Shown here one piece after another: positions 1-6,063 of a stretch of DNA of 64,000 bases; the first letter of the stretch is position 1; every line of letters begins with the position of its first letter. Below the pieces are notes generated by a model. The model had not been told where the DNA came from, made no database searches, and saw only the letters and a list, made by a program, of their open reading frames with translations. Origin of the DNA: Sphingomonas hylomeconis (GTDB taxonomy: Bacteria > Pseudomonadota > Alphaproteobacteria > Sphingomonadales > Sphingomonadaceae); NCBI RefSeq assembly GCF_025370105.1, contig NZ_JANQBK010000009.1, positions 1 through 64,000 of the forward strand, given 5' to 3'. A program made the translations under genes and the position numbers.

Positions 1-288
1 CAGCGTGTCGAACAGATCCCGCCACGCGGGATTGCCGCGTTCAATCAGCGCGAACGTCCACGCACGCCGCCAGCGTTTGAGCCGCTTCTCGTGTGCGATG
101 GCATCGGTGATCGACGGTGTGTGGTCGGCCCAGACCAGGCGATGCAGACCATAGCGCCGGCAGAAGTCGGATCCGTCACTGTTCCGGCGCTGCCGGATGC
201 GTGCCGGCAGGTCGGCGGTAACGCTGGCATACAGGGCGCCGTGACAGCGATCCGCCATGATATGGATCCACCCGCCACGATGCCCCAT
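1..288 (-). CDS. GIY-YIG family nuclease-like protein (3' end outside window)
   Basis: The minus frame from the ATG at 288 stays open for 96 codons to the window edge, so the C-terminus is missing. The stretch after residue 60 (AIAHEKRLKRWRRAW followed by NPAWRDLF) matches the C-terminal half of the small UPF0213/GIY-YIG proteins common in alphaproteobacteria. The N-terminal half is diverged: where family members have G-T-L-Y-I-G-V-T, this one reads G-A-L-Y-A-S-V-T, so the YIG half of the signature is changed to YAS. Nuclease activity is therefore doubtful. Upstream lies only repeat-rich intergenic DNA. Family membership is seen from the sequence; the role (DNA repair or a mobile-element remnant) is unknown. 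Confidence 0.7.
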   Translation of the reverse strand, partial: MGHRGGWIHIMADRCHGALYASVTADLPARIRQRRNSDGSDFCRRYGLHRLVWADHTPSITDAIAHEKRLKRWRRAWTFALIERGNPAWRDLFDTL

Positions 289-311
289 GGCGGCAGAAGA
301 TGAGAAGCGGG

Positions 312-332
312 ACCCCGGGTCAAGCCCGGGGT
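312..332. repeat. REP-like palindrome (CCCGGGGT hairpin)
   Basis: ACCCCGGG, a five-base loop (TCAAG), then CCCGGGGT form an eight-base-pair hairpin, followed by GACGA. A close relative sits at 28607-28625 and continues into the same CCCGGGGTGACG string. Such palindromes are widespread between genes in alphaproteobacteria. Confidence 0.65.
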
Positions 333-364
333 GACGATCAAGGAGAACGACCGCTCCCCGCCAT

Positions 365-435
365 AATCGGACGTTTGGTGCCGCCAGCGTAGGCACCAAA
401 AGCGGACGGTCCGCTTCCGCCCAGTAGCGGACATC
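365..435. repeat. AGCGGAC-type degenerate intergenic repeat, copy 1
   Basis: This unit contains the palindrome AGCGGACGGTCCGCT (401-415) and then CGCCCAGTAGCGGAC. Related pieces occur at 1588-1620 (TTACGCCCAATAGCGGACG) and 2121-2192 (AATGTCCGC and CACCAAAGCGGACGGTCCGCT). The copies flank small hypothetical genes. It ends immediately before the gene at 442 and may supply its 5' region. Confidence 0.6.
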
Positions 436-441
436 GCGACA

Positions 442-864
442 ATGACTTACGACGCTCTGATGTCCAAGACAGACCCATCCCGATCGCTCCTAATTGGTTT
501 CGCGCTGGCATTGGGTGTCGTCGTTTCGGTCGGAGAGCGCGCTGTGTTCGCGGCGTCGTTGGGTCGAGAAATAGACCTGAGTGAAATCGACGTGCTCACT
601 ATGAACATGGTGCTTGTCGCAATCCCATTTCTGGCGCTCGCCCTACGATCATCGAAGCGTCTTGCGCCTTGGGCGTTCGCGCTCGCTGCGACTGTTGGTC
701 TGCGCTGGTGGTGGCTTGCCAAGGGCATTGCTTATCAGCGGGGTCCGGACGGGTCCGGGGTCGATATGTTCGGGGCCTTGCTCATGCTGCTGTCTCCATT
801 CGCCATCACTGCCGTGGCGCTTGTCATAGACCGAATTGTCCAGCGGCGTTCGAAGGGCAGCTAA
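442..864 (+). CDS. Small integral membrane protein, unknown function
   Basis: A 140-residue protein with hydrophobic segments at about residues 16-38, 52-68, 73-92 and 108-130. This suggests four membrane spans with a basic C-terminal tail (QRRSKGS). No catalytic motif or familiar signature is visible. Met7 (position 460) is an alternative start. It lies between a repeat unit and another hypothetical gene on the same strand 124 bp downstream. It is probably real because the hydrophobic pattern is coherent and the reading frame is long for its base composition, but no function can be given. Confidence 0.5.
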   Translation: MTYDALMSKTDPSRSLLIGFALALGVVVSVGERAVFAASLGREIDLSEIDVLTMNMVLVAIPFLALALRSSKRLAPWAFALAATVGLRWWWLAKGIAYQRGPDGSGVDMFGALLMLLSPFAITAVALVIDRIVQRRSKGS

Positions 865-988
865 CCACCCAGGCCGGGCCGTTCCGGCTGGCGATCACGT
901 CTGACACAAAGCCGCCCGGCCGGAGTCGCCCAATTGCCGACCTTGGGTTACGGTGGCACTCTCGGCTTGATGAGCATGGAAAGGCGCG

Positions 989-1543
989 ATGCGGATACCG
1001 ATACGCAACAAGAGCGACAGCCCCCTTACGGTGTTTGTAGAGCTGCAATGCGACCAGTTTGAAGTTCCGGTTGGAGGTGAGGCGATTGTTCGGCTCGCGG
1101 ATGGCCGTCCACACTCAATTGACGTGGATCGTGATTGGGTCACCATCTGGGATGAAGAGGGTGACGCATCCGTCGAGATCATCTCCAACAGTGACAAGCG
1201 CGTTGACGACGCACTGATGCTCGCCCGGGTCTGGCTTCATAGGATGGGCGCAGAGGCGGACGCATTGCTTCTCGACGACACTGTGGAAAGTCTAGAGCTC
1301 GACGTCGGTTATCTCGCCGCGCGAGACCGAGTATTTCAGGCTTTCTATACGGGATTTGCAGGCCATGACGTGCCTTCTCAGAACGATGAAACAATTGTTC
1401 AGTGTTGGCGCGCTGGAGCGACTGCCGCCCGGCTGAACGATGCAGCTCGCAAGGCGCGGACCTTTCCCGAGTTAAACGCGGCACCCTTCGACACTGACAC
1501 GGCTCGCATGGCTTTTGATCGGGCTGTGGGCAATGGCAGCTAA
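989..1543 (+). CDS. Hypothetical soluble protein
   Basis: A 184-residue protein without signal peptide or membrane segment. An AAGG ribosome-binding-like site precedes the ATG. The first 65 residues look like a beta-rich domain (short alternating hydrophobic stretches, PVGGEAIVRLADGRPHSIDV). From residue 70 the protein becomes helical and alanine-rich. No known motif was recognised. A copy of the AGCGGAC repeat starts about 45 bp after its stop. It could be part of an old insertion, but there is no direct evidence for that. Confidence 0.5.
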   Translation: MRIPIRNKSDSPLTVFVELQCDQFEVPVGGEAIVRLADGRPHSIDVDRDWVTIWDEEGDASVEIISNSDKRVDDALMLARVWLHRMGAEADALLLDDTVESLELDVGYLAARDRVFQAFYTGFAGHDVPSQNDETIVQCWRAGATAARLNDAARKARTFPELNAAPFDTDTARMAFDRAVGNGS

Positions 1544-1587
1544 CCACCACGGTCAGACTTTCCGCCTGCCCGGCGGTCATACCGAAA

Positions 1588-1620
1588 GAGGCCATTCCGC
1601 TTACGCCCAATAGCGGACGC
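1588..1620. repeat. AGCGGAC-type degenerate intergenic repeat, copy 2
   Basis: GGCCATTCCGCTTACGCCCAATAGCGGACG shares the CGCCCA(A/G)TAGCGGAC core with copy 1. It lies between two convergent hypothetical genes. Confidence 0.55.
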
Positions 1621-1628
1621 TGAGAGCC

Positions 1629-2069
1629 TTACGGCTTTGTCGGTGCTTGCATCTGCGCCGTCGCCGTTTGCTCGTCGATGATGCCAACAATTTGAGACAT
1701 AGGGATGGTGAAAACGCCGCCCTGTGCCTTACGCCATTCCTCGATACCCTCAACCAAGGCGGAGGTAGGGAAATCGCGCTTTTCGGCTGATAGCTTCGTG
1801 ACACTGGCATCGAGCGTCTCGTCGGAAACCGGAATGTGCGGCAAAATGCCCGCGATACCCGGCGTTGCGAAGTGAACGCCGACAACGCTGATGTGATAGA
1901 CCTTCTTGGCACCCATCATCGCGACGCGCTGCACCTTAAGCAGCGATCCAGCATCCTGTGGTCGAGCGCGGTATTCCCAGACTTGCCCCTCTACATACTT
2001 GGGAGGCGAAGCCTGACCGGACAGCCCCATGGCAGTGAGTAGACCGGCTGCGACAGATGAAAGCTTCAT
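1629..2069 (-). CDS. Secreted hypothetical protein
   Basis: The frame is open further upstream, but the Met at 2069 starts a typical signal peptide (MKLSSVAAGLLTAMGLSGQA) and is preceded by a GGGGAACC stretch, so this start was chosen. The 146-residue product has a predicted export signal with cleavage near residue 20. A short beta-rich domain follows (KYVEGQVWEYRARPQDAGS). I do not recognise the family. It is probably periplasmic. The region upstream contains copies 3 and 4 of the local repeat. Confidence 0.6.
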   Translation of the reverse strand: MKLSSVAAGLLTAMGLSGQASPPKYVEGQVWEYRARPQDAGSLLKVQRVAMMGAKKVYHISVVGVHFATPGIAGILPHIPVSDETLDASVTKLSAEKRDFPTSALVEGIEEWRKAQGGVFTIPMSQIVGIIDEQTATAQMQAPTKP

Positions 2070-2120
2070 AGGTTCCCCCGAGCGAACGAGGTGCCACGAT
2101 ACTCTCATCCCGCCCCTTCT

Positions 2121-2192
2121 CAATGTCCGCTTCCCACCAACAATAGACGTTCAGCGCTGCTGACCCAAGCACCAAAGCGGACGGTCCGCTGC
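2121..2192. repeat. AGCGGAC-type degenerate intergenic repeats, copies 3 and 4
   Basis: Positions 2121-2150 (AATGTCCGCTTCCCACCAACAATAGACG) are a diverged copy of the unit. Positions 2171-2191 (CACCAAAGCGGACGGTCCGCTG) match copy 1 at 394-415 almost base for base. Confidence 0.55.
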
Positions 2193-2219
2193 TCCGGAAC
2201 GCTTTCTGTCCCACATCGA

Positions 2220-2405
2220 TCAGAGCGGCAGCGTAAGCTGACCCTCTGCCACGTCTATCGTCGTATAGAGCCGGTCGTACAGATGCGTGGCCAGCTCGTG
2301 TGCCGCGTCTTCCCGCATCGTGTCGCGCGGTGCGGTGAGGCCCACCAGCGCCCAGGCAGGGGCGTCGTGGATGGCGGTAGCGATGATGTCAGGATTGATC
2401 AGCAT
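2220..2405 (-). CDS. Small sphingomonad-type hypothetical protein (DUF6771-like)
   Basis: A 61-residue acidic protein. The pattern I-A-T-A-I-x-D-A-P-x-W-A followed by V-G-L-T-A-P and M-R-E-D-A-A resembles the small DUF6771 proteins I associate with Sphingomonadaceae; that assignment is from memory. The longer open frame upstream lacks a convincing start, and Met at 2405 places the conserved block at the N-terminus. No enzymatic motif is present. It stands alone, divergent from the membrane protein gene at 2593. Confidence 0.55.
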   Translation of the reverse strand: MLINPDIIATAIHDAPAWALVGLTAPRDTMREDAAHELATHLYDRLYTTIDVAEGQLTLPL

Positions 2406-2592
2406 GGTTCGAATCTCCGTTCGAAATCCATAGAACGAAACGCGAACATCGCGCAAGCGGCTAGCCCCGGCGCGCCATAACGTCACGACCGGACACCCGA
2501 GGCCACCACCCCCAAGCGCAAACACCGCCATCGTCGCCCGTTGCATAGGCCGCCGCCAGGCGTCACGCTGCGCGCATCGAGGGAGACCCCGC

Positions 2593-2955
2593 ATGACCCT
2601 GTTCAAAGCCTTTCTGATCGTCGCCTGGATCGGGCTGGTCGGCTATACCGGCCTGGTCGTCGCCGCCCACGGGCTCGATCTGCTGCCGATCTTCTTCGGC
2701 GACATCGCCCGCCTGGCCTGGCCGGGCCAGTTCAATCTGGATTTCTTCTGCCTGCTGATCCTGTCCGGCTGGTGGACGGCATGGCGGCACGGTTTCTCCC
2801 CCGCCGGCCTGGCGCTCGGCGCCGTCGCGCTGGTCGGCGGCGCGGGCTTCCTGCTGCCTTATCTGCTGATCGCCACGGTTCGCGCAAACGGCGATCCGGC
2901 GCGCCTGCTGCTCGGGCCGGAGCGGGCGGACCGGCGCCCGACATTGCCGGGCTGA
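2593..2955 (+). CDS. Inner-membrane hypothetical protein
   Basis: A 120-residue protein with hydrophobic segments at about residues 5-27, 48-60 and 71-94, and a polar arginine-rich tail. A GGGAG-type ribosome-binding site lies just before the ATG. The sequence resembles small uncharacterised membrane proteins seen next to housekeeping genes in proteobacteria, but no function is known to me. It converges with the NYN-domain gene, with 28 bp between the two stops. Confidence 0.6.
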   Translation: MTLFKAFLIVAWIGLVGYTGLVVAAHGLDLLPIFFGDIARLAWPGQFNLDFFCLLILSGWWTAWRHGFSPAGLALGAVALVGGAGFLLPYLLIATVRANGDPARLLLGPERADRRPTLPG

Positions 2956-2983
2956 AGCGCGCAGGTCTACACGATCGCCAGCG

Positions 2984-3952
2984 TCATATCACCGGCCGGG
3001 GGCCGCGCGCCTCATTGCTTTTATCGGCGAGATATTTGGGCCCGGCGGGGCTCTCGAAAATCTCGAACAGGTCGGTTGCTTCGAACAAGGCGACGAAATT
3101 CTTGACGCCGAGAGCGCGCGGATTGATCGACACTTCGCGGTTGGCGGCCCCGCCCGCCTTGGACATCGCCGCCCAACCATTCTCGTCCGCCGTGCTGCGC
3201 ACCGCTTCGCGCAAGGTGTCGATCAACTTGGTGTTCTGCCGCAGCGTCTTGCGCAGGGCTGCGCTGCCCGGTGCCGCTGCCGTCACCCCGGTTGCCGTTT
3301 GCGGTTTGGACTTGGGCTGCGGCTTCGGCTGGGGCTTCGGCTGGGCTTTTTGCTTCGGCGGCGGCGGTGGCGGCGGTGGCGCTGGCCTGATTGGCACCGC
3401 GACGGCAACGGAAGCCTCGGTCGCGGCCTGCGTCTCCGGCACATCCGGCGCACGCGGCTCGGCCGCGGCCGGCGCCCCGCCGATATCCTCGAGATGCACG
3501 AACGACGTGCAGGCATGGACGAACGAGGCCGGCGTCTTGCGTTCGCCGAAGCCGTACACGTCCAGCCCGTGGCCGCGCAGGTGCAGCGCGAGCGGGGTGA
3601 AATCGGCGTCGCTGGAGACCAGGCAGAAGGCGTCGGGGCGTTGCGTGTGGAGCAGTTCCATCGCGTCGATGACCAGCGCGATGTCGGTCGCGTTCTTGCG
3701 CGGCGTGTAGCTGAACTGCTGGATCGGGCGGATCGCGCAGTCGCGCAGCTTCTCCTTCCAGCCCTTCTGCAGCGTCGCGCCGCCCCAGTCGCCATAGGCG
3801 CGGCGGATATGCGCGGTGCCGTGAGCGCCGAGCGCGGCGATCACCGCGGCCAGCGTGTCGTGCGGCACGTTGTCGGCGTCGATCAGCAGCGCGATGCGGC
3901 GCCGCTGGCGCAGCGCGGGAAACAGATCGGCGGGGAACGGATCGGGGTGCAT
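2984..3952 (-). CDS. NYN domain / OST-HTH (LOTUS) domain protein
   Basis: A 322-residue protein. Residues 16-160 form a NYN (PIN-like, LabA/DUF88) domain with its acidic residues visible in ALLIDADN, ATDIALVIDAMELL and VSSDADFTPL. A proline/lysine-rich linker (about residues 185-230, with PPPPPPPPK and repeated KPQPKPQPK) connects it to a C-terminal winged-helix OST-HTH/LOTUS domain (about 240-305). NYN domains are metal-dependent ribonucleases, and LOTUS domains bind RNA or G-rich RNA structures, so an RNA-cleaving role is likely in the cytoplasm. The target is unknown. It is a single-gene unit transcribed away from the epimerase gene. Confidence 0.85.
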   Translation of the reverse strand: MHPDPFPADLFPALRQRRRIALLIDADNVPHDTLAAVIAALGAHGTAHIRRAYGDWGGATLQKGWKEKLRDCAIRPIQQFSYTPRKNATDIALVIDAMELLHTQRPDAFCLVSSDADFTPLALHLRGHGLDVYGFGERKTPASFVHACTSFVHLEDIGGAPAAAEPRAPDVPETQAATEASVAVAVPIRPAPPPPPPPPKQKAQPKPQPKPQPKSKPQTATGVTAAAPGSAALRKTLRQNTKLIDTLREAVRSTADENGWAAMSKAGGAANREVSINPRALGVKNFVALFEATDLFEIFESPAGPKYLADKSNEARGPRPVI

Positions 3953-4066
3953 GCGGCCTCGTGCGGCGGAGCGGATGGCCCGTTGTGCCGCGAAGCCCTT
4001 GATATTCCGTAAGCAGTCCGGGCCGGCCGCGGGGGCCGGGCGGGGGCGTGGCGCCCGCGCGCGGTG

Positions 4067-4993
4067 CTACGGTGCGAGTGCGGCCCAGGCGGCGATCTCC
4101 GCCGGGTAGCGCCGGGTGATCACCAGGTCGCTGGCCGTGCCGGTCGCCAGGTCGACCTCGACCGTGCCGGCGAATTCCCAGGTCGCATTGCCCGACAGGC
4201 GCACCATGCCGTCGCGCTCGGCCTGCGCGCGCACCTGCCCGCCGCGGTTGAACACGGTGATCTCGGTGCCGAACGGGACGCGCCCGGTCAGGCCGGCGGC
4301 GAAGGTCGAGGCGGCCATCGCGCTGCCGCAGCTGTCGGTCAGCCCGACGCCGCGTTCGTGCGTGCGGACGAACAGGTCGGCGCCGCGCCGCTCGACGAAC
4401 GACACGTTGGCGCGGTTGGGCAGCCAGTCGGGCGCCGCCTCGCATGCTTCGCCGACGCGCACCAGCTCGGCCTCGTCGATCGTCGCGACGAAGCTCACCA
4501 GATGCGGGTTGGGCATCGCCACCGCGGTGAAGCGGCGCGGCGTCGGCAGCAGCGGGATCGGTTGCTCGATGATCTCGTGCCCCAGGCCAGTGAGCGGCCA
4601 GGCGGTCACGTCGAGCGACGAGGGGCCGGCCACTTCGCGCACGGTATAGACGCCGGGGGCCAGCGGCGTGTCGATCGCGGCATAAGCGGTCGAGGTCTTC
4701 AGCTGCACGTCGGCATGGTCGATCCCCAGCGCCTCGAACCCCGCCCGCGCGACGCAGCGCAGCCCGTTAAGGCACGTCTCCGCCTCCGACCCGTCCGAGT
4801 TGAGCATCACCATGCCAACCCCTCCTCCCCCCGCGGTGAGCAGCAGGATTCCGTCGCCGCCGAGTACGCCGTGCCGATCGGCCAGCGCGCGGGCGACCAG
4901 CGCCCAGTCGGCCTGGCTGAGCGTGCTCCCACGGGCATCGATCAGCGGGAAATCATTGCCCGAGCCGTGGCATTTGACGAAGCTGAAGTTCAT
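4067..4993 (-). CDS. dapF: Diaminopimelate-epimerase-family protein
   Basis: A 308-residue cofactor-independent racemase/epimerase of the DapF fold, which acts through two cysteines. The first half carries HGSGNDF near the N-terminus and Cys74 in ETCLNGLRC. The second half carries Cys222 in DSCGSAMAAS. Canonical DapF has C-G-N-G-x-R at the first cysteine; here the glycine is Leu75, and the second cysteine motif is also unusual (canonical A-C-G-T/S-G). It may be the LL/meso-diaminopimelate epimerase of lysine and peptidoglycan synthesis, or a paralogue acting on another amino acid. No lysine-pathway genes are adjacent. The downstream gap to the NYN gene is very GC-rich. Confidence 0.8.
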   Translation of the reverse strand: MNFSFVKCHGSGNDFPLIDARGSTLSQADWALVARALADRHGVLGGDGILLLTAGGGGVGMVMLNSDGSEAETCLNGLRCVARAGFEALGIDHADVQLKTSTAYAAIDTPLAPGVYTVREVAGPSSLDVTAWPLTGLGHEIIEQPIPLLPTPRRFTAVAMPNPHLVSFVATIDEAELVRVGEACEAAPDWLPNRANVSFVERRGADLFVRTHERGVGLTDSCGSAMAASTFAAGLTGRVPFGTEITVFNRGGQVRAQAERDGMVRLSGNATWEFAGTVEVDLATGTASDLVITRRYPAEIAAWAALAP

Positions 4994-5186
4994 CCTGCCG
5001 CCCTAAACACCTGCCCCGCCCGCCGCAACGGGTTCACCGCGCAGCACGCCAACGAAGGAACACGAACCGCGCGAGCACCGATATCGAGCATATGGCGTGA
5101 ATTTCCCACGATCGACCAGAACCATCCGCACATGGACCCTTCCGCAATTTTCGTTCGCTTCCGCAAAAATCGTGCTAGCGTGCACT

Positions 5187-6050
5187 ATGGACACGCGTGT
5201 TTCTCTTGAGATGGCCTACGCCTTGCCTCCGCCCAGCCTCATGACTCGCATTCCACGCGACTGGCACGGCTTTTCGGCAGAATATGTCGAGCTGGCCAGC
5301 GATGCGCCCTATGATTTCAAGAATCGTGGTGACACGCACTATCTGGCATTGCACGATATGGTGTTGCGCGACGGCGAACTACGGGTCGACGGATTGCCTG
5401 CAAGTCGCTCGCAGGACCTGCGCGAAACGATCACGTTCACGCCAAAAGGCTGTGTCGTGGAGGGGTGGGCGCATCCGGAACAGCGCCCCAACAGCTTTGT
5501 CGCGCTCTATTTTGACCCCGGCGTCGTCCGCGAGGACTTGGGAGCCCGTTTTGCGCGACACGAGCCTCCCCCGTTCGTCCACACCCGCGATCCACGGCTG
5601 CGGCACACGCTCAAAAAGCTGGAAGCGGTGGTCCGCGCGCCCGATGTCGACGACCTTCACGCCGAAAGCCTGTGCCTGCTTGCCTCGCTCGAGATCTTCG
5701 GTGTGCTGGCTGATCCGCAGGGGCGATTGTCGGATCGGCAGGTCACCGCGGTAACCGACTACGTCGAGGCGCATCTCACGCAACAGATCGGCCTGGCGGA
5801 CCTTGCCGCCGTCGCGGGGCTGAGTAGGTTCCATTTCTCCCGCGCGTTCAAGGCAACGACCGGCGAAAACCCGCACGGCTTCGTCCAGCAACGCCGCATC
5901 GCGCGCGCCGCGGACCTGCTTCACAGCACAACATTGCCGATCGAGGCGGTCGCGATCGCCGTTGGTTATCGCGGAGCGCCCCAGTTCCGAAGGGTATTTC
6001 GCGAAGTCGTCGGCGTGCCGCCGCTGACCTATCGCATGCAGCGGCGCTGA
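5187..6050 (+). CDS. AraC-family transcriptional regulator
   Basis: The start at 5187 (MDTRVSLEMAYALPP) was chosen over an upstream in-frame ATG because the extra 30 residues look non-coding. The 287-residue protein has an N-terminal sensing region without an obvious known fold. It has a C-terminal pair of helix-turn-helix motifs (about 185-285) with the AraC signature IAVGYRGAPQFRRVFREVVGVPP. Only 13 bp separate its stop from the phytochrome kinase gene, so the two are probably one transcript. That pairing suggests the regulator acts with the light-sensing kinase, though this is inference. The ligand is unknown. Confidence 0.88.
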   Translation: MDTRVSLEMAYALPPPSLMTRIPRDWHGFSAEYVELASDAPYDFKNRGDTHYLALHDMVLRDGELRVDGLPASRSQDLRETITFTPKGCVVEGWAHPEQRPNSFVALYFDPGVVREDLGARFARHEPPPFVHTRDPRLRHTLKKLEAVVRAPDVDDLHAESLCLLASLEIFGVLADPQGRLSDRQVTAVTDYVEAHLTQQIGLADLAAVAGLSRFHFSRAFKATTGENPHGFVQQRRIARAADLLHSTTLPIEAVAIAVGYRGAPQFRRVFREVVGVPPLTYRMQRR

Positions 6051-6063
6051 GCCGACGGAGGCC

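Noticed and set aside
2403..2432. Sequence GGTTCGAATCTCCG resembling a tRNA T-arm
   Set aside because: No acceptor, anticodon or D-arm around it; it is the 5' region of the small gene at 2220-2405.
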